Shown here piece after piece: positions 7,861-15,098 of a stretch of DNA of 16,499 bases; the first letter of the stretch is position 1, and the number at the start of each line of letters is the position of its first letter. The position numbers and the translations under genes were made by a program. A model generated the notes under the pieces. It had not been told where the DNA came from, did not search any database, and saw only the letters and a program-made list of their open reading frames with translations. The stretch comes from JAQIBY01 sp964407055 (GTDB lineage Bacteria; Bacteroidota; Bacteroidia; Bacteroidales; ML635J-15): the NCBI GenBank assembly GCA_964407055.1, contig CAYOUD010000049.1:1-16499 (forward strand). The letters are read 5' to 3'.

Positions 7861-7960
7861 GGAATTCCCTTTGTGCAGTTTTGAATCATCTAAACCCGCA
7901 GTCATATTTTTATATTTCAAGGGTTTAGATGGTTTGAAGATGTGCAAAGAGAATTTCAAG
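7858..7960 (+). ncRNA. Long imperfect hairpin, possible structured RNA
   Basis: Left arm 7858-7897 and right arm 7921-7960 pair over 40 positions around a 23-base loop (7898-7920). I count 30 Watson-Crick pairs, 7 G-T pairs and 3 mismatches (7878/7940, 7868/7950, 7859/7959). The innermost 11 pairs (CATCTAAACCC with GGGTTTAGATG) are perfect. Seven departures are G.U-compatible on the plus strand against one A-C, so the plus-strand RNA folds much better than the minus-strand RNA. That asymmetry suggests function as RNA, though the hairpin may only be part of the mobile element. No promoter was found immediately upstream on the plus strand. Confidence 0.45.
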
Positions 7961-7961
7961 C

Positions 7962-7979
7962 ACACCTAAAATTAGGTGT
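7962..7979. repeat. Small palindromic hairpin next to the long hairpin
   Basis: ACACCTAA and TTAGGTGT flank a central AA; as RNA this gives at least seven pairs with a 4-base loop. It starts one base after the long hairpin ends and is followed on the plus strand by an AT-rich tract with TGTTTTT at 7991-7997. It could act as a terminator or protect the 3' end of a transcript covering the long hairpin. Confidence 0.4.
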
Positions 7980-8018
7980 AAATTATTAATTGTTTTTAGG
8001 CTTTAAAATGTTAGTATA

Positions 8019-8046
8019 TTGACATATGCAAATACGCTTAATTTTG
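8019..8046 (+). promoter_or_regulatory. Outward-facing promoter at the right end of the MITE-like element
   Basis: TTG at 8019-8021 and TAATTTTG at 8039-8046 match the Bacteroidota -33/-7 elements; the -7 box is an exact TAnnTTTG. The 17-base spacer is at the short end of what is usual. Predicted transcription starts near 8052 and runs through the right terminal repeat towards the Ig-repeat gene at 8265, leaving a leader of about 210 bases. It is the only exact -7 box I found on the plus strand in this gap. Confidence 0.45.
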
Positions 8047-8048
8047 CG

Positions 8049-8062
8049 ATGAATAATGCAGG
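8049..8062 (+). repeat. Right terminal inverted repeat of the MITE-like element
   Basis: ATGAATAATGCAGG, exact reverse complement of 7847-7860, followed directly by CTAA at 8063-8066. Confidence 0.7.
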
Positions 8063-8264
8063 CTAAATGTTAACAACTTATATTATTTGAATAAAAATTC
8101 GCTAATTAATTGCTCTAAAATAACCTAATGCACAGAAATACAGTCCGGTATCAACATATTGCTCAATAGACTTAATTCACAATCTATCGTTAAAAAAAAG
8201 CTTCAGCCTAAAGCCAAATTCTTCGTAAATTGCCGAATAAAAATAAATAAACAAAAACCGTCTC

Positions 8265-11200
8265 ATGAAATTACGATTTTTAAGCATTATTGTGTTTTTA
8301 GTGATCGCTTTTAATGCGCTTGCTCAAGTCCCACAAATCACTTCACAACCTGCCAACAAGCTGTTTTGTGTCGAAAGCTATGGAACGTTGCAACTCGAAG
8401 CAACCGGAGCCGCGCCATTATTATATAAATGGTACAAAGACGGGAATGCTGTTCCCGGTGGAACGTCATATGTCCTGACCTTTGACCCCGTAAGTCTTTT
8501 AGATGAAGGAGAATATTATTGTGAAGTGAGCAATGCTGAAGGAAGTGATACCTCTGAAACCGCACAGGTTGTTGTTCTTTCCGGACCACCGGAAGTTTCT
8601 GTTTTATCATCAGGCGGAGATTTTTGTGAAAACAACGATGTAACTCTATCTGTTACGGTAACCGAGAGTCCGATAAATTTTGCATGGTATAAAAATGATG
8701 TGTTTATTTCCGGAGCGTCTGGACCCTCGATTTTATTGAACGATTTATCTCCCTCAGATGCGGGAGTGTATTATTGTGTACTTAATAATGTTTGTGACAC
8801 AACACAAACTGATGATATTTCTGTGAATGTTGTGGAACCCGTTTCTATTACTGCACAACCCGTTGGACAAACTGTGTGTGAGGGTGATGATGCAGTTTAT
8901 ACGATTGAAGTGGAAGGTTCATATTTGGAATATCAGTGGTATGACAATGAGACAGAAATGACCGGGGAAATTAATGCTCAGCTCACGGTAGAAAATGTGC
9001 AAACCGATAATAGCAGTAGTTATCATTGTGTTGTTTCAAATATGTGTAACAGTGTTCAATCCAATACCGTTGGAATGACAGTACACACTTATCCACTTAT
9101 TACTGCACATCCTAACGATGCATCTGAATGTCTTGGAGAATCAGTTAGTTTAACCAGTACAGCCAGTGGAACACCAACAATTACCGGACAATGGTTTGTT
9201 AATGGACAAGCAGTAAGCGATTCTGTTTTTTCAACACTTAGCGTGGATCTTGAGACCAATGACACCTTATTTGTTTATCATGCATTTACAAATGGATGTG
9301 GGACGGTTAATTCGGATTCTGCGATACTTGTTCCGATATTAGCTCCCATGATTACAGAACAACCGTTTGATACGGCGGTATGTCTTGGAGATGACGCTTC
9401 TTTCAGGGTGAAAGTCGTAGGAACTGAGCCGTTTAATTATCAGTGGCAATTGAATGAAGCTGATGTGAATGGTTCTGCATACAGTGGCGAGAATAGTTTT
9501 GAGCTTCAGATTTCAGGAGTGAATGAAGGGCATGAAGGCAGTTATACCTGTATAATTTCCAATGAATGTGGACAGATAATTTCTAATTCGGCGGAGTTAG
9601 ATGTTGTTTTGCCTCCGAATATTGTATCTCAACCCGATGAAATTACGATTTGTGAAGGAGATACTGCGAATTTCGAAATGATTGTTCAAGGCTCACAACC
9701 GTTTGATTTTGTCTGGATGAATCCCGGCTCTGATGAGGTTATCAGTCCTGAACAAAACTATACAATCAATGGTGTTGGGGCGGCTGATGACAATGATTAT
9801 TACTGCGTAGTTTCCAATGTTTGTGCAGATGTTTCAACAGATATCGTGAGTTTAAACGTGAAAACTTTGCCGGAATTTGTCCTGCAACCCGAAGATATTG
9901 ATGCTTGTCATGGAGATTCGGTTGCTTTGGAAGTTTCTGTTACAGGAACCAGCCCGATGGGTTTATTGTGGTTCAGAAATTCTGGTGCAATTACCGCTGC
10001 AGAAGATAGTGTTTTGACATTTGACCCTGCAGAGACTCTGGAAACCGGATACTTTTTCTGTGTGGCGATGAATGAATGTGGTACTACTGAAAGTGATGAG
10101 GTGCATGTAAATATCGGAACCGCACCCGCAATAACTTGGCAACCATATGACCAAAGTTTGTGTGAAAATGAAACCTTGACATTATATTCCGGCGCTAGCG
10201 GAGAAAATGTCTTTTACCAGTGGTTTAATAACGGAGTGGAAATCCCCGGACAAAATGACACCATATTATTTATTCCTGCAGTGGACGATGCAATGGACGG
10301 AACATTTTATTTCCAAGCATACAATGGATGTGCTGCTGTAAATTCTGATGTTGTCACGGTAGATATTGATCCCGCCCCTGAATTTGATTTGGGTGAAGAC
10401 CAAGATCTTTGTGATGGAGAAAGTATCATTCTGAGTACCGATGTGCTTGCACAGTCCTATAGCTGGAATGAAGGAATGAGTAATGCTGCCAGTTACGAAG
10501 TCAATTCAACCGGAGAATATACACTTGCTGCTGTCGGTGATAATGGCTGTACCGGATACGATACCGTGTATGTTGAATTTCATCCCTATCATACCGTAAT
10601 CCTAGGCGATGATATGTCGAATTGCGGTCCGTTGACATTGGACGTTGATGAAGGAGCATATAGCTATGAATGGAACACAGGCAGCACCGAGCCAAGTATA
10701 GAAGTCGCAGAATCAGGAACCTATTATTGCACCACTGAAGGAGATGCGTTTGGATGCATGTCCAGCGATACGGTAAACATTGAAATTCTTGTGGTTCCTG
10801 TTATTGACTTAGGCGATGATCACACTATTGCACGTGATTCATCCGTTACGTTAAGTGTTGATGAAGGATTTTTATCGTATTACTGGAGCAACGGAACCAA
10901 TATGAATGAGGCAGTTTATACCGGAGATTATCTTGGTGCCGGGACACATGAAGCATGGGTAATGATAACTGCAGAAAACGGATGTGCCACCAGCGATACA
11001 GTTCAGATAATTGTATTGCAAGGAGAATCTGTAGGACAAATCAGAAAAGGAGAGATGGTTTCTATTTATCCAAATCCGGCAAAAGAAACAATAACATTTG
11101 AATTTGACTTGCATGAACCGCTTGTTAAGCTTGATGTGCTTGATGTTAACGGACGAGTTGTGTTTTCTGTTAATGAAAATCAATATAGAGGAATTCGTAA

Positions 11201-11291
11201 TATTGATTTAAATGCATTACAATCTGGTTTGTATATTATAAATTTGCAAACTGAAAGTCGGAGTATTAATTATCGCTTGATAAAAGAATAA
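8265..11291 (+). CDS. Large Ig-like repeat surface protein with T9SS sorting domain
   Basis: The 1008-residue product is a secreted or cell-surface protein. A signal peptide (1-20, cut after ALA-Q) is followed by eight Ig-like repeats of about 85 residues beginning near 22, 107, 190, 275, 359, 450, 534 and 619. Each opens with an xQP...C-x-G-(D/E) strand, has a central tryptophan (YxWYK/YQW type), and most close with D-x-G-x-Y-x-C followed by N-x-CG. The paired cysteines suggest one disulfide per domain; repeats 4 and 8 lack the Y-x-C cysteine. Three shorter LGDD/LGED-type modules (about 707-925) follow. The end (about 932-1008: SIYPNPA, LDVLDVNGRVV, LQSGLYIINL) is a type A T9SS C-terminal domain that directs outer-membrane translocation and is normally cleaved. 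An adhesin or structural role is inferred. It heads a tight gene row, ending 4 bases before ftsX. Confidence 0.92.
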   Translation: MKLRFLSIIVFLVIAFNALAQVPQITSQPANKLFCVESYGTLQLEATGAAPLLYKWYKDGNAVPGGTSYVLTFDPVSLLDEGEYYCEVSNAEGSDTSETAQVVVLSGPPEVSVLSSGGDFCENNDVTLSVTVTESPINFAWYKNDVFISGASGPSILLNDLSPSDAGVYYCVLNNVCDTTQTDDISVNVVEPVSITAQPVGQTVCEGDDAVYTIEVEGSYLEYQWYDNETEMTGEINAQLTVENVQTDNSSSYHCVVSNMCNSVQSNTVGMTVHTYPLITAHPNDASECLGESVSLTSTASGTPTITGQWFVNGQAVSDSVFSTLSVDLETNDTLFVYHAFTNGCGTVNSDSAILVPILAPMITEQPFDTAVCLGDDASFRVKVVGTEPFNYQWQLNEADVNGSAYSGENSFELQISGVNEGHEGSYTCIISNECGQIISNSAELDVVLPPNIVSQPDEITICEGDTANFEMIVQGSQPFDFVWMNPGSDEVISPEQNYTINGVGAADDNDYYCVVSNVCADVSTDIVSLNVKTLPEFVLQPEDIDACHGDSVALEVSVTGTSPMGLLWFRNSGAITAAEDSVLTFDPAETLETGYFFCVAMNECGTTESDEVHVNIGTAPAITWQPYDQSLCENETLTLYSGASGENVFYQWFNNGVEIPGQNDTILFIPAVDDAMDGTFYFQAYNGCAAVNSDVVTVDIDPAPEFDLGEDQDLCDGESIILSTDVLAQSYSWNEGMSNAASYEVNSTGEYTLAAVGDNGCTGYDTVYVEFHPYHTVILGDDMSNCGPLTLDVDEGAYSYEWNTGSTEPSIEVAESGTYYCTTEGDAFGCMSSDTVNIEILVVPVIDLGDDHTIARDSSVTLSVDEGFLSYYWSNGTNMNEAVYTGDYLGAGTHEAWVMITAENGCATSDTVQIIVLQGESVGQIRKGEMVSIYPNPAKETITFEFDLHEPLVKLDVLDVNGRVVFSVNENQYRGIRNIDLNALQSGLYIINLQTESRSINYRLIKE

Positions 11292-11295
11292 TAAA

Positions 11296-12183
11296 ATGGC
11301 AAAAAAACCAAAAGAACGGAGACTCTTTAAAAGTCGGATACGTGGTTCATTTGTAACCACCATGCTTAGTATGACATTGGTGTTGTTCTTACTGGGGATT
11401 GTTGGCTATCTTGTCCTCAATGCCCAACGATTATCTGAGCATGTCCGAGAAAATATCTGCTTTAGCATTCGTTTGCAGGAAGATGCCCGTGAGCCAGATG
11501 TTATCGCATTTAAAAAGAATCTTGACAAATTAAGTTTCGTACGATATACTGAATATATCACCAAAGACAAAGCAGCAGAAAATTTGGTGGATGATTTAGG
11601 GGAAGATTTCCTTGATATTTTGGACGAAAATCCGTTGTGGAGCTCGATTGATTTGTATCTAGTGTCAAATTATGCAAATCCAGATTCTGTTGAAATCATT
11701 GAAAAGAGAATCAGGCAGTATGATAATCTGGTTGAGGATGTATCCTATCAAAAGGATCTGCTCTATGCTGTCAATAAAAATATCCGAAATATTTCGTTTG
11801 TCTTTTTAGGATTTGCCATGTTGTTAATTCTTATCTCATTCGCATTAATCAATAACACCATACGCCTGATGGTTTATTCAAAACGATTTTTAATTCGTAC
11901 TATGCGTTTAGTGGGGGCGGCAAAACCATTCATCCGGAGACCATTTATTTGGTCGGGTGTGTGGCAGGGCATATTGTCTGCAATAATTGCCAGTGCGATG
12001 CTTGCAGGGCTTATTGACCTGTTTAATAAAGAGTTTGTGGATGTAATCAGTTTAACTGAACTGAGCATTGTAGTTCCCCTATTTGTAATCGTATTAGGTT
12101 TAGGGGTAATTATTTCGTATATTTCGACACTTTTTTCTGTCAATAAATATTTGAGGATTAAATCTGAAAACTTGTATTATTAG
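11296..12183 (+). CDS. ftsX: Cell division protein FtsX
   Basis: FtsX is the membrane subunit of the FtsEX ABC-type complex, which couples ATP hydrolysis by FtsE to control of cell-wall hydrolases at the division septum. The 295-residue chain shows the expected layout: a basic cytoplasmic start, TM1 (about 20-42), a large extracytoplasmic domain (about 43-165), TM2 (166-187), a cytoplasmic loop with RLVGA (204-208, typical FtsX/MacB coupling region), TM3 (217-241) and TM4 (257-279). No ftsE lies beside it, which is common in Bacteroidota. It starts 4 bases after the Ig-repeat gene and ends 2 bases before the DUF3098 gene, so cotranscription is likely. Confidence 0.93.
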   Translation: MAKKPKERRLFKSRIRGSFVTTMLSMTLVLFLLGIVGYLVLNAQRLSEHVRENICFSIRLQEDAREPDVIAFKKNLDKLSFVRYTEYITKDKAAENLVDDLGEDFLDILDENPLWSSIDLYLVSNYANPDSVEIIEKRIRQYDNLVEDVSYQKDLLYAVNKNIRNISFVFLGFAMLLILISFALINNTIRLMVYSKRFLIRTMRLVGAAKPFIRRPFIWSGVWQGILSAIIASAMLAGLIDLFNKEFVDVISLTELSIVVPLFVIVLGLGVIISYISTLFSVNKYLRIKSENLYY

Positions 12184-12185
12184 CC

Positions 12186-12467
12186 ATGAATACACAAAAA
12201 AAGAATAAAGAGACTCAGAAAGCGGCTTTTGCTTTTGATAAGCAAAATTACATTCTCATGATAGTTGGGTTTGTTGTGGTTGTGTTGGGATATGTTTTAA
12301 TGTCCGGTGGAAAAGCAGATGATCCGGCTGTTTATAGCGATGCAATTTTTAGTTTTCGACGGATAACACTTGCTCCGATTCTTATTGTAATTGGCTTTGG
12401 TATAGAGGTTTATGCAATTTTGAAGAAGCCTGCAAGTAAAAGTCTGTCTGATAATTCCGAACAATAA
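12186..12467 (+). CDS. DUF3098 small membrane protein
   Basis: The 93-residue product has two membrane segments (about 22-39 and 60-78) joined by a short loop. The loop contains the DUF3098 signature LMSGGKADDP...IFSFRRITLAP. The family is confined, as far as I know, to Bacteroidota and typically lies between ftsX and uppP, as here. Function is unknown; the neighbours suggest a link to division or cell-wall lipid metabolism. It is 2 bases after ftsX and 13 bases before uppP. Confidence 0.88.
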   Translation: MNTQKKNKETQKAAFAFDKQNYILMIVGFVVVVLGYVLMSGGKADDPAVYSDAIFSFRRITLAPILIVIGFGIEVYAILKKPASKSLSDNSEQ

Positions 12468-12480
12468 ATTTTACTAGCTT

Positions 12481-13266
12481 ATGGAGTGGTTTGAAGCACT
12501 AATTCTTGGATTAATCCAAGGATTAACAGAGTTTTTGCCAGTAAGTAGTTCTGGACATCTGGAAATCGGCAAAGCATTGTTTGGAATTGAAGGTGAAGAA
12601 AATCTGTATTTTACAATTGTTGTCCACGGGGCCACAGTATTGAGCACTATCGTTGTTCTGTGGTCAGAAATTGTCAGATTAATTCGTGGTGGATTGGATT
12701 TTAAAATGAATGAAGAAACAAAAACCATTCTGAAAATTTTAATTTCTATGATTCCTGTCGGTATTGTTGGAGTATTGTTTAAAGATGAAATCAAAGGACT
12801 TTTTGCAGGGAATAATCTGCCCTTTGTAGGTTCCATGCTTTTGGTAACTGCCGGATTGTTGAGTTTTGCACATTTTTATCGTCCTAAAACAAGAAAATTC
12901 ACTTATTTAACCGCATTTGTTATCGGAATTTCTCAGGCTTTAGCAGTATTGCCGGGTATTAGTCGTTCAGGATCAACCATTTCAACTGGCTTGTTGCTTG
13001 GCGTTAAGAAAGAGGAAATTGCAAAATTTTCATTCTTGATGGTACTGTTGCCGATTTTGGGAGAAAATCTGCTTGATATTTTCAGCGGCAACCTTACCGG
13101 CGAAGGAGGAATGCCAGCCATGCCATTGATAATCGGTTTTGTCGCAGCATTTGTCTCAGGATACATTGCCATCCGCTGGATGTTAAAGATTGTCCGTAAA
13201 GGAAAATTAATTTGGTTTGCCATATATACTGCTGTTGTTGGTTTAACCTGCATTATCTTTTTTTAA
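12481..13266 (+). CDS. uppP: Undecaprenyl-diphosphatase
   Basis: UppP (BacA) removes a phosphate from undecaprenyl pyrophosphate in the membrane, regenerating the lipid carrier used for peptidoglycan and other envelope polymers; overproduction gives bacitracin resistance. The 261-residue, strongly hydrophobic chain has both catalytic motifs: QGLTE-FLPVSSSGH (13-26), with Glu17 and His26, and PGISRSGST (158-166), with Arg162. The length is typical of the family. It sits 13 bases after the DUF3098 gene and 3 bases before truB. Confidence 0.96.
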   Translation: MEWFEALILGLIQGLTEFLPVSSSGHLEIGKALFGIEGEENLYFTIVVHGATVLSTIVVLWSEIVRLIRGGLDFKMNEETKTILKILISMIPVGIVGVLFKDEIKGLFAGNNLPFVGSMLLVTAGLLSFAHFYRPKTRKFTYLTAFVIGISQALAVLPGISRSGSTISTGLLLGVKKEEIAKFSFLMVLLPILGENLLDIFSGNLTGEGGMPAMPLIIGFVAAFVSGYIAIRWMLKIVRKGKLIWFAIYTAVVGLTCIIFF

Positions 13267-13269
13267 ACA

Positions 13270-13968
13270 TTGGAAATTTTTAGCGAACATACCACCGATT
13301 TTCAAACAGGAGTAATTATACCTGTCAATAAACCTGTGAATTGGACATCCTTTGATGTTGTTAATAAAATCCGTTATTTATTAAAATATAAACGTGAAAT
13401 TCCAAAAATTAAAGTCGGACATGCCGGAACGCTCGACCCAAAAGCAAGTGGTGTATTGATTGTTTGTACCGGTAAAGCAACAAAACAAATTCAAAGCCTG
13501 CAGGGACAACAAAAAACCTATTATGCAGGATTGAAGTTTGGCGAAACAACTCCATCTTTTGATTCTGAAACAATGGTGGATGCAACTTATCCGATGGAAC
13601 ACATAACCCGTGAGAAGATTGAACAAATTATCCCAAGTTTTGTTGGAAATATTAGTCAGATACCACCAGCCTATTCCGCATTGCATGTCAACGGAAAACG
13701 CGCATATGAATTGGCTAGGAATGGACAAATTCCGGAATTAAAGGCCCGGAATGTTGTGATTGAAAAAATAAGCATAGAGCGCTTTGAGTCTCCGTATCTT
13801 GAGCTATCCATTACTTGTCATACGGGAACCTACGTTCGGTCCTTAGTGCGGGATATTGGGCAAGCATTAGAATCAGGAGCATGGATGAGTTCTTTAGTTA
13901 GAGAAAGCTCAGGTGATTTTCAGCTCAAAAATGCGTTTACTATGGAAGCGTTAATAAAAATGATATAA
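13270..13968 (+). CDS. truB: tRNA pseudouridine(55) synthase
   Basis: TruB converts U55 in the T-loop of tRNAs to pseudouridine. The 232-residue chain shows VNKPVNWTSFDVVNKIR (19-35), the catalytic block GHAGTLDPKASG with Asp56 as nucleophile, PPAYSALHVNGKRAYELAR, and GTYVRSLVRDIG starting at 186. It is shorter than the E. coli enzyme and lacks a long C-terminal extension. The start is TTG: it lies 3 bases after the uppP stop, no ATG occurs in frame before the conserved N-terminal motifs, and the first internal Met is far downstream. Translational coupling to uppP is likely. Confidence 0.95.
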   Translation: MEIFSEHTTDFQTGVIIPVNKPVNWTSFDVVNKIRYLLKYKREIPKIKVGHAGTLDPKASGVLIVCTGKATKQIQSLQGQQKTYYAGLKFGETTPSFDSETMVDATYPMEHITREKIEQIIPSFVGNISQIPPAYSALHVNGKRAYELARNGQIPELKARNVVIEKISIERFESPYLELSITCHTGTYVRSLVRDIGQALESGAWMSSLVRESSGDFQLKNAFTMEALIKMI

Positions 13969-14039
13969 AATGAAACTTTTTTGAACCTATCTCGTTTAAG
14001 CAGGAGTTTCTTAATAAACAAAATACAAAAAGTAGGATT

Positions 14040-15089
14040 ATGAAATTGTCGCAGTTTAAGTATAATTTACCGGAAGAATTAATTGCCTTGCACCCGGCCA
14101 AAAATAGAGATGAATCTCGTTTATTTGTTTTTCACCGTGAAACCGGAGAAATTGAACACCGAATGTTTAAAGACATTAAGGAGTATTTTTCTGACAGGGA
14201 TGTCATGATATTTAATGACACCAAGGTGTTTCCCGCAAGATTGTATGGAAACAAAGAAAAAACAGGAGCCAGAATTGAAGTCTTTTTGCTTCGTGAATTA
14301 AATAAAGAACAACGCCTCTGGGATGTATTAGTTGATCCTGCTCGGAAAATTAGAATCGGAAATAAATTGTATTTCGGAGAAAACGACGGACTCGTTGCCG
14401 AAGTGATTGATAATACAACTTCACGAGGTCGTACATTGCGGTTTTTATATGATGGCTCTTATGAAGAGTTTAAAGACACATTATATCGGTTGGGTGAAAC
14501 CCCATTGCCAAAATTCATCCAGCGTCCGGTTGAGGTAGCTGATAAGGAACGCTACCAAACTATTTTTGCAAAAAAAGAAGGTGCTGTTGCAGCCCCGACT
14601 GCCGGAATGCACTTTAGCCGTGAATTGTTAAAACGCCTTGAAATTATCGGCGTAAATTACGGATATATCACGTTGCATGTCGGACTCGGGAATTTTCGCA
14701 ATGTCGAAGTTGAAGATTTGACAAAGCATAAAATGGACAGTGAAGAAATCCATATTGCCGATGAAACCGTAGAAATGGTGAATACTGCAAAAGAAGCAAA
14801 ACGTCAGGTTTGTGCGGTTGGTACAACTGTTTTGAGAACACTTGAAAGTTCAAAATCAACCGGCGGAATGCTTAAGCCTTACGACGGATGGACAAATTTG
14901 TTTATTTTCCCGCCATATGAGGTTCAGATTCCAACCAGCATGATTACAAACTTCCACTTGCCAAAATCAACCTTAATGATGATGGTTAGTGCCTTTACAG
15001 GATACGATAAACTAATGCACGCTTACAAAGTTGCCGTCGAAGAAAAGTATCATTTCGGAACCTATGGAGATGCAATGTTAATCATTTAA
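14040..15089 (+). CDS. queA: S-adenosylmethionine:tRNA ribosyltransferase-isomerase
   Basis: QueA transfers and isomerises the ribose of S-adenosylmethionine onto 7-aminomethyl-7-deazaguanine in tRNA, making epoxyqueuosine, the penultimate step of queuosine synthesis. The 349-residue chain is collinear with the family: LPEELIALHPAKNRDESRL, FNDTKVFPARL, GETPLPKFIQR, VAAPTAGMHFS, GYITLHVGLG, CAVGTTVLRTLES and TNFHLPKSTLMMMVSAF. It follows truB after a 71-base gap in which I see no firm promoter or terminator, and it ends 9 bases before prfB. The short gap and shared strand suggest they are on one transcript. Confidence 0.96.
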   Translation: MKLSQFKYNLPEELIALHPAKNRDESRLFVFHRETGEIEHRMFKDIKEYFSDRDVMIFNDTKVFPARLYGNKEKTGARIEVFLLRELNKEQRLWDVLVDPARKIRIGNKLYFGENDGLVAEVIDNTTSRGRTLRFLYDGSYEEFKDTLYRLGETPLPKFIQRPVEVADKERYQTIFAKKEGAVAAPTAGMHFSRELLKRLEIIGVNYGYITLHVGLGNFRNVEVEDLTKHKMDSEEIHIADETVEMVNTAKEAKRQVCAVGTTVLRTLESSKSTGGMLKPYDGWTNLFIFPPYEVQIPTSMITNFHLPKSTLMMMVSAFTGYDKLMHAYKVAVEEKYHFGTYGDAMLII

Positions 15090-15098
15090 ACTATCGAT

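Larger units (their letters stand above)
7847..8062 (+). mobile_element. MITE-like non-coding insertion with perfect 14-bp terminal inverted repeats
   Basis: CCTGCATTATTCAT at 7847-7860 is repeated exactly in inverted form, ATGAATAATGCAGG, at 8049-8062. The tetranucleotide CTAA directly precedes the left repeat (7843-7846) and directly follows the right one (8063-8066), as expected of a 4-bp target-site duplication. The 216-bp body has no open frame able to encode a transposase, so this would be a non-autonomous element moved by an enzyme encoded elsewhere. The CC-starting ends and 4-bp duplication would fit an IS1380-type parent from memory, but I cannot verify the family. The interior carries a long hairpin (7858-7960), a small hairpin (7962-7979) and a rightward promoter (8019-8046). 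Only one copy is visible in the window. Confidence 0.65.
7690..8264. other. 575-bp intergenic region with inserted element
   Basis: No coding frame of convincing length is seen on either strand. The left 150 bp holds the promoter -7 box of the minus-strand neighbour. The centre (7847-8062) is a MITE-like element with hairpins. The right 200 bp is AT-rich leader for the Ig-repeat gene; within it I see no clear hairpin or riboswitch-like fold. Confidence 0.6.

Noticed and set aside
8265..10800. DNA-level tandem repeats in the Ig-repeat gene
   Set aside because: The repeats are evident at protein level only; nucleotide sequences have diverged, so they are old domain duplications rather than an active variable repeat or CRISPR-like array.
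13244..13256. TAACCTGCATTAT, a 13-base match to the left edge of the MITE-like element (7845-7857)
   Set aside because: It is inside the conserved end of uppP, has no partner repeat and no flanking duplication, and is best explained as chance.
13969..14039. Possible hairpin GAAACT/AGTTTC between truB and queA
   Set aside because: Six pairs with a 27-base loop and no T tract or promoter motif nearby; too weak for a terminator or riboswitch such as a preQ1 switch, whose features I did not find.
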